NCBI GenBank assembly: GCA_900555065.1 | Contig: USJY01000133.1 | Span: forward strand, 1 to 5,054 | Source of the DNA: an uncultured Eubacteriales bacterium | Lineage (GTDB): Bacteria > Bacillota > Clostridia > Oscillospirales > UMGS1783 | DNA length: 5,054 nt | Reading direction: 5' to 3' | Part shown: positions 1-5,054 of the stretch, piece after piece | How positions within the stretch are numbered: the stretch's first letter is position 1 | How the letters are laid out: each line of letters begins with the position of its first letter | Notes under the pieces: model-generated | The model's database searches: none | Seen by the model: the letters and a program-made list of their open reading frames with translations, nothing else | What the model was told of the DNA's origin: nothing | Program-made: the position numbers and the translations under genes

Positions 1-248
1 ACCCCTGCTATTACGGGACGGATATTGACTCGAAAGACCACCTGATCGCATGCAGGCACGCCCCTGTTGAAATCGCCGCCATCCTCGGCGCGGACTCTCT
101 TGGGTACCTGCCGGCGGGAGAACTGGAAACGCTCACCGAAAACCGCGCGTTTTGCAGCGCTTGTTTTACAGGCGACTATCCTACGCGCATCCCTGCGGAT
201 ACGCGAAAGGACCGTTTTGAGCGCCGGCTGTCTGACAAAAAGGTTTAA
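1..248 (+). CDS. purF: Amidophosphoribosyltransferase PurF, C-terminal end (5' truncated by window)
   Basis: PurF transfers the amide nitrogen of glutamine to PRPP to give 5-phosphoribosylamine, the first committed step of cytosolic purine synthesis. Only the last 81 codons are present, read from base 3 to the TAA at 246-248. They carry the family's C-terminal signature: PCYYGTDID at the start, then LIAC, VEIAAILGADSLGYL, and FCSACFTGDYP. The Cys in PCYYG and the CxxC pair in FCSACFTG correspond, from knowledge of the Bacillus subtilis enzyme, to three of the four ligands of its structural 4Fe-4S cluster, so this is the iron-sulfur type. The fourth ligand and the glutaminase and PRPP-binding parts lie upstream of the window. 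The tail after FTGDYP is short and basic (ending RRLSDKKV). No terminator hairpin is visible after the stop, so transcription may continue into nadE 175 bp downstream, though this is not shown. The identification is strong from the motifs. Confidence 0.95.
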   Translation, partial: PCYYGTDIDSKDHLIACRHAPVEIAAILGADSLGYLPAGELETLTENRAFCSACFTGDYPTRIPADTRKDRFERRLSDKKV

Positions 249-423
249 AATCCCTTTGCTGGCACGCGTTTTGCGGAAGTTGTTATCCGGTCTGGCGCGC
301 AGTGATAAGCTACCGCAGCCGGCGGCGGATCGGCCGTCTGCCAACGTGCATTGCATGGGAGTATGCGCGCTCTGCCGCCAATCGCATTGCAAATAACAAT
401 CTAAAGCTGGAAAGGAACAGGAT
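249..423. other. purF-nadE intergenic gap, no clear element
   Basis: This gap of 175 bp has no convincing terminator and no good SigA promoter (TTG-starting hexamers occur but without a matching -10). An 8-bp word GCATTGCA occurs twice, at 348-355 and 384-391, which I regard as too short to call a repeat. The nadE ribosome binding site (GGAAAGGA, about 409-416) lies at the right end. Several reading frames cross the gap but none looks like a protein family I know. Confidence 0.5.
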
Positions 424-1164
424 ATGCGTAACTATAAAAATGAATTTGAAAACCGGGTGGCGTTTATACGCTCCGTACTCGCCGAGAGCGGCGCGTCGGG
501 CATTGTCTACGGCAACAGCGGCGGGAAAGATTCCGCGCTGGTCGGCATCCTTTGCAAAGCTGCCTGCGACAACACGGTTGGCATTCTTCTTCCGTGCACA
601 TCCGAAAGAAATTACGGGGAGGACGCCGCCGACGCCATAGCGGTTGCCGAAACGTATAATATCGCGGCCCGTACTGTGGATCTCACGCCCGTCAAGCAGG
701 CGGTACTGCAGGCTCTCGACGGCGTCGCCGCGCTCAATGAGACGGCGCTTGTCAATATTGCGCCTCGGCTGCGTATGCTCACGCTGTATGCGATCGCCGC
801 TGCGGAAAACAGACTGGTTGCCGGCACGGGCAACAGAAGCGAGGCCTATGTGGGGTATTTTACAAAATGGGGCGACGGCGCGCACGATTTCAATCCGATT
901 GCCGACCTCACGGTAACCGAAATATACGAGTTTCTCCGATTCCTGCACGCGCCGGCTTGCGTGATAGACAAAGCGCCTTCCGCGGCGCTGTTTGACGGAC
1001 AGACCGATGAAGCGGAAATGGGCGTAACCTACGCCGAGCTGGACGCGTTTCTGCTAGGAAAGCACATTCCGGAGGAGAGGCGGGATCGTATCGAACAAAT
1101 GCACAGGGCCAGCGCGCATAAAAGAACGGGAACTATACAGTACCGCGATCCGAACGTTCTTTGA
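424..1164 (+). CDS. nadE: NAD(+) synthetase, ammonia-dependent type
   Basis: NadE makes NAD from nicotinic acid adenine dinucleotide, ATP and ammonia, the last step of NAD synthesis in the cytosol. The product is 246 residues, which fits the single-domain form; there is no N-terminal glutaminase (nitrilase) domain, so free ammonia is the expected nitrogen donor. Visible motifs are the ATP-pyrophosphatase P-loop SGGKDS at residues 32-37, GTGNRSE at 134-140, YFTKWGDGAHDFNPIADLT starting at 145, DGQTDEAEMG at 191-200, and HKR near the C terminus (232-234), which match the family in order and spacing. The start at 424 is supported by an AAAGGA Shine-Dalgarno about 7 nt upstream. It follows purF on the same strand after 175 bp and is followed by several hairpins, one a strong terminator at 1308-1334. 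The protein is slightly shorter than the roughly 270 residues of Bacillus NadE but nothing essential appears missing. Confidence 0.95.
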   Translation: MRNYKNEFENRVAFIRSVLAESGASGIVYGNSGGKDSALVGILCKAACDNTVGILLPCTSERNYGEDAADAIAVAETYNIAARTVDLTPVKQAVLQALDGVAALNETALVNIAPRLRMLTLYAIAAAENRLVAGTGNRSEAYVGYFTKWGDGAHDFNPIADLTVTEIYEFLRFLHAPACVIDKAPSAALFDGQTDEAEMGVTYAELDAFLLGKHIPEERRDRIEQMHRASAHKRTGTIQYRDPNVL

Positions 1165-1168
1165 GCAA

Positions 1169-1186
1169 TCCCGGCAAGCGCCGGGA
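1169..1186 (+). other. Short hairpin just after nadE stop
   Basis: A perfect 7-bp GC-rich stem (TCCCGGC at 1169-1175, GCCGGGA at 1180-1186) with a 4-nt loop AAGC begins 5 nt after the nadE stop codon. No T-run follows, so it does not look like an intrinsic terminator by itself. It could stabilise the 3' end of the nadE mRNA; that role is inference. Confidence 0.5.
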
Positions 1187-1246
1187 ATGCTGGGAACGGA
1201 AGTGATAGCCATCCCGTGCGAACGGCAAAACAATAGGGTTTATTCG

Positions 1247-1263
1247 ACGATTTATATAATCGT
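1247..1263. promoter_or_regulatory. Inverted repeat overlapping a TATAAT box
   Basis: ACGATT at 1247-1252 and AATCGT at 1258-1263 form a perfect 6-bp inverted repeat around a 5-nt TATAT centre. The sequence TATAAT at 1255-1260 is a perfect SigA -10 hexamer. The matching -35 area (about 1231-1238) does not resemble TTGACA and there is no TG extension, so promoter activity would be weak or need an activator. The repeat may be an operator or simply an RNA stem. If it is a promoter, the start point would fall near 1267, directly at the base of the next hairpin. Confidence 0.3.
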
Positions 1264-1265
1264 AA

Positions 1266-1334
1266 ATACCGGCATGCACTGTGCAACGCCGGTATACAAC
1301 AGAGTAGAGCCCGCCTGAAAAGGCGGGCTTTTTT
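1266..1334 (+). ncRNA. Candidate small RNA or structured nadE 3' end
   Basis: Two stem-loops follow each other. The first has a perfect 8-bp outer stem (ATACCGGC 1266-1273 with GCCGGTAT 1288-1295) and an inner 4-bp TGCA/TGCA stem (1275-1278 with 1282-1285). After a 12-nt linker comes the terminator hairpin at 1308-1329 with a T-run. A TATAAT box lies 6 bp before the first stem, so a transcript of about 68 nt made only of these two hairpins is possible. It matches no RNA family that I recognise. The alternative, that it is only the processed or terminated 3' UTR of nadE, is at least as likely because the -35 box is poor. Confidence 0.3.
1308..1334 (+). terminator. Strong Rho-independent terminator (nadE side)
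   Basis: A perfect 9-bp stem, AGCCCGCCT at 1308-1316 with AGGCGGGCT at 1321-1329, is closed by a GAAA (GNRA) tetraloop and runs into six T residues at 1329-1334. This is a textbook plus-strand intrinsic terminator. On the opposite strand no T-run follows the stem, so it acts in one direction. It ends transcription coming from nadE, or from the possible promoter at 1255-1260. Confidence 0.93.
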
Positions 1335-1598
1335 GCGCGTCTTATGCCGTAAGCTGTTGAAAGCGCGCTTTTAAGCTTTTCGGCAGGTTTTTTGCCGCTT
1401 TTAAATTCGGTTTTACAGGCTCTTGGTCGCGAACTGTCCTTTTAGCCGTAAGTCCGGCTTTTTCCAGCAAGCCCTTTTTTATGGCCGGTCATAAATCCGG
1501 TTTCCCAACCCGCCTGCAGAGCGCCGAAGCGCCGTATGTAAAAATGTGGTGCGCACGGCGGTTAAAATTGTTCAGATCGTAGAAAAAGCGACTGGTGC
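1335..1598. other. Gene-free stretch with an interrupted minus-strand frame
   Basis: No intact gene is seen here on either strand. On the minus strand one frame is open from 1647 down to 1345 (stop TAA at 1342-1344) apart from one in-frame TGA at 1489-1491. Its translation contains stretches such as FFYDLNNFNRRAHHIF before the stop and KKGLLEKAGLTAK after it. It has no convincing start or ribosome site and its upper part overlaps the nrdD promoter. It may be a decayed small gene, a dispersed intergenic repeat, or chance. The stretch also holds a perfect 12-bp palindrome AAAGCGCGCTTT (1360-1371), a small hairpin CGGCA/TGCCG (1381-1397), and the word GCTTTTAA twice, 30 bp apart (1367, 1397). 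The plus strand is noticeably T-rich. Confidence 0.35.
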
Positions 1599-1627
1599 TT
1601 GACAGGGGAAATGCTCCGTTATATACT
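1599..1627 (+). promoter_or_regulatory. SigA-type promoter of nrdDG
   Basis: A perfect -35 TTGACA at 1599-1604 is separated by 17 bp from a near-consensus -10 TATACT at 1622-1627. Transcription should start near 1634, leaving a leader of about 80 nt before nrdD. Spacing and both hexamers are close to ideal, and the position directly upstream of nrdD supports it as the operon promoter. Confidence 0.88.
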
Positions 1628-1670
1628 ATATATACACAATAAATGCGTTAATTGGCACAAGATAGTGACC
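1623..1670. promoter_or_regulatory. Possible pair of NrdR boxes at the nrdD promoter
   Basis: NrdR is the ATP-cone repressor of ribonucleotide reductase genes and binds two boxes like ACACWATATATWGTGT lying about three helical turns apart (established knowledge). Here ATACTATATATACACA at 1623-1638 matches about 11 of 16 positions and overlaps the -10 and start site. A second site at 1655-1670, GCACAAGATAGTGACC, matches about 10 of 16, mainly in its left half (CACAAGAT). The centres are about 32 bp apart, as expected. Each box is degenerate, especially in its right half, so this is a proposal only. No nrdR gene lies in the window. Confidence 0.4.
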
Positions 1671-1713
1671 AGCACGCCAGGAACGATCAAAGACTTAAGG
1701 AGAGGGCAGGGCC

Positions 1714-3870
1714 ATGATTACAAAAATCAGAAAGCGCAACAACGAAATCGTACCATTCCAGAGCGAAAAAATCACCTGGGCCATTTTCAAAGCGGCGACT
1801 GCCGTCGGCGGCGACGACTTCATGCTCGCGCAAAAACTCAGCGACCTTGTCGTCGAGAATGCGAATCAGAACATAGCGGGCGATGTCGCGGACGTGGAGG
1901 AGATCCAGGACATCGTTGAAAAAGTCCTTATTAAAAACGGACATGCCAGAACCGCCAAGGCGTTCATCCTGTACCGGGAAAAACGCCGCGCCGCCCGTGA
2001 ATCCAACGCCCTGATCGGCGCGACGATCGATATGTTCTCCGACTATTTGGACGATAAGGACTGGCAGATCCAGGAAAACGCCAACACGCAAAAGTCGATC
2101 AACGGCATGAACAACTATGTGCGCGAAACGTTTACCAAGCAGTACTGGCTGCACGAGATCTATCCGGAAGAGGTGCGCCAAGCCCATACGGACGGGGACA
2201 TCCATCTGCATGACCTCGGCTTTTTCGGCCCCTATTGCGCAGGCTGGGACCTCAAGCAGCTGTTGATGGACGGCTTCGGCGGCGTAGAGGGCAAGGTGGA
2301 ATCTTCCGCGCCCAAGCATCTTCGCTCCTTTTTGGGGCAGATTGTGAACTCCACATTTACCACGCAGGGAGAGACGGCCGGCGCGCAGGCCTGGTCCTCG
2401 ATCGATACGTACTGCGCCCCCTTTATCTACTATGATCATATGAGCAGGCAGGAGGTAAAGCAGGCGCTGCAGGAGTTTATATTCAATATCAACGTGCCGA
2501 CGCGCGTAGGCTTCCAGTGCCCGTTTTCCAACCTTACGTTTGACATCGTCGTACCGGAAACCCTCAGGCATGAGCACGCCGTGGTCGGCGGCAAGATAAT
2601 GGACAAGACCTACGGCGAGTTCCAGGCCGAGATGGATATGTTTAACCAGGCTTTCTGCGAAGTCATGCTGGAGGGCGACGCAAAAGGGCGGGTGTTTACC
2701 TTTCCGATCCCGACGATCAACGTCACCCGGGACTTTGACTGGGACAGCCCCGTCGTCAATAGCTTTATGGAGATTACCTGCAAATACGGCATCCCATATT
2801 TTTCGAACTATATCAATTCCGACCTGAGTCCTGAGGACGCGCTGTCCATGTGCTGCCGGCTCCGGCTGAATACCAAAGAGCTCCGCAAGCGCGGCGGCGG
2901 CCTGTTCGGTTCCAACCCCATGACCGGCTCCATCGGCGTCGTCACGATCAACCTGCCGCGCATCGCGTATATCTCCAAATCGCAGCAGGAGTTCAACGCG
3001 CGCCTGTGGCGCATGGTCCAGACCGCGAAAAACAGCCTGGAAATCAAACGGAAAATCATAGAAGACCAAACCGAACGTGGCCTGTACCCGTTTTCCGCCC
3101 ACTACCTGCGCGATGTAAAGGCGCGCACCGGACAGTACTGGTACAACCACTTCAATACCATTGGCATTATCGGCATGAACGAGGCCATCCTGAACTTCTA
3201 CCAGGACGGTTCCGACCTGACTACGGAGAAAGGGCAGAAGTTCGCCATTGAGACAATGGAATACCTGCGCAAGCTCATCACCGATATCCAGGAAGAAACC
3301 GGCCACTATTACAACCTGGAGGCAACGCCGGCCGAAGGCGCGAGCTACCGTCTGGCAAAGCTGGACCGTAAAAAGTATCCCGATATCATTACCGCGGGAG
3401 AGCGGGACAGTTACTACACCAACTCAACGCAGCTTCCGGTCGGGTATACTGACGATATATTTGAAACCATGGACCTGCAGGACGAACTGCAGAGCATGTA
3501 CACGGGCGGGACGGTGCTGCACCTGTATCTTGGCGAACGCATTTCCGACATTGAAGTGGCGAAGCGCCTTATACGAAAAATATTCAACCAGTACAAGCTG
3601 CCCTATATCTCGCTGACCCCGACCTTTTCGATCTGCAATGAGCACGGATATATAAGCGGCGAACAGTTCGAGTGCCCGGTCTGCGGGAAAGAGACGGAGG
3701 TCTGGAGCCGTGTCGTCGGCTATCTGCGGCCGGTCAAGAACTTCCACAAGGGCAAGCGCGAAGAATACCGGACCCGCGTGAAATATGTCGTTCCCTCCAG
3801 CGAAGTTCTTGCACAGGCGCAGTTGGAGGAACCGGCGTCCGCCGCTGTTGCGGCCCGCGCCGCAAAATGA
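1714..3870 (+). CDS. nrdD: Class III anaerobic ribonucleoside-triphosphate reductase
   Basis: NrdD reduces ribonucleoside triphosphates to dNTPs without oxygen, using a glycyl radical. The 718 residues show an N-terminal ATP-cone (about 3-92, starting ITKIRKRNNEIVPF) for allosteric control, then the ten-stranded barrel. Family landmarks are GDIHLHDLGFFGPYC (161-175), where Cys175 fits the second active-site Cys; QCPFSNLTFD (268-277); MCCRLRLN (379-386), which likely supplies the thiyl-radical Cys (380 or 381); and GSIGVVTINLPR (405-416). The C-terminal zinc site is C641, H644, C654, C657, and the radical motif RVVGY (666-670) places the radical on Gly669. An AAGGAG ribosome site at 1697-1702 supports the start at 1714. 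It overlaps nrdG by 4 nt, has a strong promoter upstream, and is possibly NrdR-controlled. Unusual is an Ala-rich tail (about 692-718) beyond the conserved end. Whether electrons come from formate or thioredoxin cannot be told by eye. Confidence 0.97.
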   Translation: MITKIRKRNNEIVPFQSEKITWAIFKAATAVGGDDFMLAQKLSDLVVENANQNIAGDVADVEEIQDIVEKVLIKNGHARTAKAFILYREKRRAARESNALIGATIDMFSDYLDDKDWQIQENANTQKSINGMNNYVRETFTKQYWLHEIYPEEVRQAHTDGDIHLHDLGFFGPYCAGWDLKQLLMDGFGGVEGKVESSAPKHLRSFLGQIVNSTFTTQGETAGAQAWSSIDTYCAPFIYYDHMSRQEVKQALQEFIFNINVPTRVGFQCPFSNLTFDIVVPETLRHEHAVVGGKIMDKTYGEFQAEMDMFNQAFCEVMLEGDAKGRVFTFPIPTINVTRDFDWDSPVVNSFMEITCKYGIPYFSNYINSDLSPEDALSMCCRLRLNTKELRKRGGGLFGSNPMTGSIGVVTINLPRIAYISKSQQEFNARLWRMVQTAKNSLEIKRKIIEDQTERGLYPFSAHYLRDVKARTGQYWYNHFNTIGIIGMNEAILNFYQDGSDLTTEKGQKFAIETMEYLRKLITDIQEETGHYYNLEATPAEGASYRLAKLDRKKYPDIITAGERDSYYTNSTQLPVGYTDDIFETMDLQDELQSMYTGGTVLHLYLGERISDIEVAKRLIRKIFNQYKLPYISLTPTFSICNEHGYISGEQFECPVCGKETEVWSRVVGYLRPVKNFHKGKREEYRTRVKYVVPSSEVLAQAQLEEPASAAVAARAAK
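3848..3865 (+). promoter_or_regulatory. Hairpin directly before the nrdG start codon
   Basis: TTGCGGC at 3848-3854 and GCCGCAA at 3859-3865 form a perfect 7-bp GC-rich stem with a CCGC loop, ending one base before the nrdG ATG (3867). It occupies the place where a Shine-Dalgarno should be, and none is seen there; the nearest purine-rich run (GGAGGAA, about 3825-3831) is more than 30 nt away. The likely effect is that nrdG is translated only when ribosomes finishing nrdD open the stem. This regulatory role is inferred. Confidence 0.45.
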
Positions 3871-4529
3871 GGATCGCAGGACTGTCCAAGCTCACCACCA
3901 TTGACTTTCCCGGCAGGCTCGCCTGTATCCTGTTTACTGCCGGCTGTAATTACGACTGCGGCTTTTGCCATAACCGCAGCCTGTTGTATACCGACACGCT
4001 GCTGGATGAAGACGAAGTCTGGTCCTTTCTCCGCAAGCGCGCCGGCCAGCTGGAGGGCGTGGTGATCAGCGGGGGAGAGCCGACGCTCCAATGGGACCTG
4101 GAAGATGCGGCGCGTCGAATCAGATCGCTTGGCTACGCTGTCAAGCTGGATACGAACGGGAGCAATCCGGAGACGTTGGAACGGCTGCTGTCCGCAGAAC
4201 TGCTCGACTATGTGGCGATGGACTATAAAGCGCCTTTTCGCCGCTATCTCGAGATATGCGGAAAGGATGCCGCGGGCGTGGAAGAAAGCCTAGCGCTGCT
4301 GTTCGGCTCCGGCGTTCCGTTTGAGCTGCGCACCACGGTGATACCGGAACTGAAAGCCGGGGACATGGTGGAAATGGCGGGCGCGGTTCCGGTTCTGCCG
4401 CGCTATTATCTGCAGCTGTTTCGTTCCGTGCCCGGCTATGAACGTGCGACTCTGTACAAGCGCGACGATCTGGCTTCCTTCCGGGAAATGATCCTGCCCG
4501 CGCAGCCGAACGCGCAGCTCCGGTTTTAA
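3867..4529 (+). CDS. nrdG: Anaerobic ribonucleotide reductase activase, radical SAM (NrdG2-like)
   Basis: NrdG is the activase of NrdD: it cleaves S-adenosylmethionine on a 4Fe-4S cluster and abstracts hydrogen from the glycine of NrdD. The 220-residue product has the radical-SAM cluster motif CNYDCGFC at residues 27-34 (CX3CX2C), preceded by GLSKLTTIDFPGRLACILFT, and followed by HNRSLL, the SAM-binding GGEP at 69-72 (SGGEPTLQ), KLDTNGSNP at 93-101 and VAMDYKAP at 116-123. This pattern and length fit the NrdG2-type family (TIGR02495) better than the shorter E. coli NrdG. The start at 3867 is chosen because the family begins at MRIAGLSKLTTIDFPG and because ATG overlaps the nrdD stop as ATGA; an open frame extends further up but lies inside nrdD. 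No Shine-Dalgarno is seen, so coupling to nrdD is expected. A convergent mecA-like gene lies downstream. Confidence 0.95.
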   Translation: MRIAGLSKLTTIDFPGRLACILFTAGCNYDCGFCHNRSLLYTDTLLDEDEVWSFLRKRAGQLEGVVISGGEPTLQWDLEDAARRIRSLGYAVKLDTNGSNPETLERLLSAELLDYVAMDYKAPFRRYLEICGKDAAGVEESLALLFGSGVPFELRTTVIPELKAGDMVEMAGAVPVLPRYYLQLFRSVPGYERATLYKRDDLASFREMILPAQPNAQLRF

Positions 4530-4533
4530 CCGG

Positions 4534-4571
4534 TAAAACAAAAGCCGTTCTTGCCTTGGCAAGAACGGCTT
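4534..4571 (-). terminator. Rho-independent terminator of the mecA-like gene, between convergent genes
   Basis: A perfect 14-bp stem (AAGCCGTTCTTGCC at 4542-4555 with its complement at 4558-4571) has a TT centre, effectively a CTTG tetraloop. Read on the minus strand the stem ends in CTT and runs on as TTGTTTT, a good U-tract. On the plus strand the stem is preceded by A residues but followed by GCTGTACG, without a T-run. It is therefore the terminator of the minus-strand gene; its strength may also slow plus-strand transcription leaving nrdG, whose stop is 12 nt away. Confidence 0.88.
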
Positions 4572-4580
4572 GCTGTACGG

Positions 4581-4601
4581 CAGGACGGCTTTGCCGCCCT
4601 G
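4581..4601 (-). other. Second hairpin after the mecA-like stop codon
   Basis: CAGGACGGC (4581-4589) pairs with GCCGCCCTG (4593-4601) around a TTT loop, with one A-C mismatch. It lies 3 nt beyond the mecA-like stop on the minus strand and before the terminator hairpin, so the mRNA would end in two consecutive stem-loops. There is no T-run after this one. A role in 3' end stability is inference. Confidence 0.45.
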
Positions 4602-4604
4602 GGT

Positions 4605-5054
4605 CTAACCGGCAACCAACTGCAATTTCGCAAGCGCCGCGTTTGGGATAACTACCTGATAATGCTCCTCCATCACAGAATTGATGTAGCGTCCGCTGAG
4701 CTTCTCCCCGTATTCGGAGAGGTTTTTGAGCAGCCGCGTTACGCCGACGTCGTTCATTTCAAGCGTGACGGAAAAACGCAGATAGTAGCCGTCGTTGTGT
4801 TTGTAGAGCGCGCTTTCGTTGAGAGAGAGCTGCGGGTTGTCAAAGAAATGGCAGCAGTCCAGCAGGTCGTTGATCGTATGAAAACGGTATATGTAAGAAC
4901 ATGTTTCCGCCGCGTCGTCGGCAAACGGCTCCTCTTCGCTTTGGTCTTTTTTATATAGTCTCGTTACATAAAGCATAAACCCTCCGTCTCTGCCCGGATA
5001 CGCCTCCAGCAGAAGCTTGAAGCCGGTTGGATCAAATCCTGTTTCGTCCCGGGC
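4605..5054 (-). CDS. mecA: MecA-family adaptor protein, C-terminal part (N terminus beyond window)
   Basis: MecA proteins bring substrates to the ClpC-ClpP protease; in Bacillus they control the competence factor ComK. The frame is open from the window edge at 5054 to TAG at 4605-4607, giving 149 residues without the N terminus. The visible part begins ARDETGF and continues FKLLLEAYPGRDGGFMLYVTRLY, a linker typical of MecA. The C-terminal domain follows, with YRF, then SALYKHNDGYYLRFSV, LSEYGE and VMEEHYQVVIPNAAL, matching the MecA pattern of LYK-YYL, LSEYG and a final IPNAxxxL strand/helix. The ATG at 4974-4976 lies inside this conserved stretch, so it is an internal Met even though GGAGG stands a few bases before it. 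Full MecA is about 200-230 residues, so roughly 50-80 are missing. Two hairpins, one a terminator, follow the stop. With no competence genes in view, its substrates here are unknown. Confidence 0.8.
   Translation of the reverse strand, partial: ARDETGFDPTGFKLLLEAYPGRDGGFMLYVTRLYKKDQSEEEPFADDAAETCSYIYRFHTINDLLDCCHFFDNPQLSLNESALYKHNDGYYLRFSVTLEMNDVGVTRLLKNLSEYGEKLSGRYINSVMEEHYQVVIPNAALAKLQLVAG

Noticed and set aside
67..396. A plus-strand frame ending in a Cys-rich peptide (HCMGVCALCRQSHC)
   Set aside because: Most of it lies in another frame of purF, which is certain from motifs; the Cys cluster in the gap has no start or ribosome site and is probably chance.
310..948. A 212-codon minus-strand frame opposite nadE
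   Set aside because: It is antisense to nadE, with Arg-rich composition and no recognisable motif; a shadow frame.
1308..1334. Bidirectional action of the nadE terminator for a minus-strand gene
   Set aside because: On the minus strand the stem is followed by CTACTCTG, not a T-run, so it should work only on the plus strand.
1367..1404. Possible tandem or CRISPR-like repeat (GCTTTTAA twice, 30 bp apart)
   Set aside because: The shared word is only 8 bp and there are only two copies; the flanks do not match.
1634..1713. Possible riboswitch (for example cobalamin) in the nrdD leader
   Set aside because: The leader is only about 80 nt from the predicted start and has neither the conserved box sequences nor a terminator/anti-terminator arrangement.
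1687..3306. A 539-codon open frame on the minus strand opposite nrdD
   Set aside because: It is exactly antisense to the strongly supported nrdD and its length follows from the GC-rich codon use of nrdD; the translation resembles no family and has no ribosome site.
4551..4958. A 135-codon plus-strand frame opposite the mecA-like gene
   Set aside because: It starts inside the terminator hairpin and is antisense to a frame with clear MecA features.

Overview
This window reads as chromosomal DNA of a strictly or facultatively anaerobic, fairly GC-rich low-GC-phylum bacterium (Firmicutes/Clostridia, perhaps an Oscillospiraceae- or Christensenellaceae-like lineage). The reasons are an Fe-S-type PurF, an ammonia-dependent NadE, a class III (oxygen-sensitive) ribonucleotide reductase with its own radical-SAM activase, a MecA-family ClpC adaptor, and clear SigA-type promoter and Shine-Dalgarno signals. 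The taxonomic placement is inference from gene content and protein flavour; no search was run.

Layout: 1-248 is the 3' end of purF (plus). A 175-bp gap without a convincing signal leads to nadE (424-1164, plus). The 549-bp intergenic region 1165-1713 is the least ordinary part. It holds a hairpin just after nadE, an inverted repeat over a TATAAT box, a strong hairpin and a textbook Rho-independent terminator (1308-1334), which together look like a candidate ~68-nt small RNA or a structured nadE 3' end. About 260 bp follow with no intact gene but an interrupted minus-strand reading frame. Then comes an excellent SigA promoter (TTGACA-17-TATACT) with two NrdR-box-like sites about 32 bp apart, and nrdD (1714-3870). 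nrdG (3867-4529) overlaps nrdD by the 4-nt ATGA and has no SD of its own. On the minus strand, the C-terminal 149 codons of a mecA-like gene (4605-5054, running off the window) converge on nrdG, with two hairpins between them, one a minus-strand terminator.

How the genes work together: nrdD and nrdG form a two-gene operon for anaerobic dNTP synthesis. NrdG uses SAM and a 4Fe-4S cluster to put the glycyl radical on NrdD, which reduces ribonucleoside triphosphates under control of an N-terminal ATP-cone. purF (first committed step of purine synthesis) and nadE (last step of NAD synthesis) are nucleotide/cofactor housekeeping genes on the same strand. mecA belongs to a separate, convergent unit. 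No defence system, mobile element, CRISPR array, tRNA or rRNA was seen. I do not see a clear novel system; the best leads are the structured nadE-nrdD intergenic region and the hairpin at the nrdG start.
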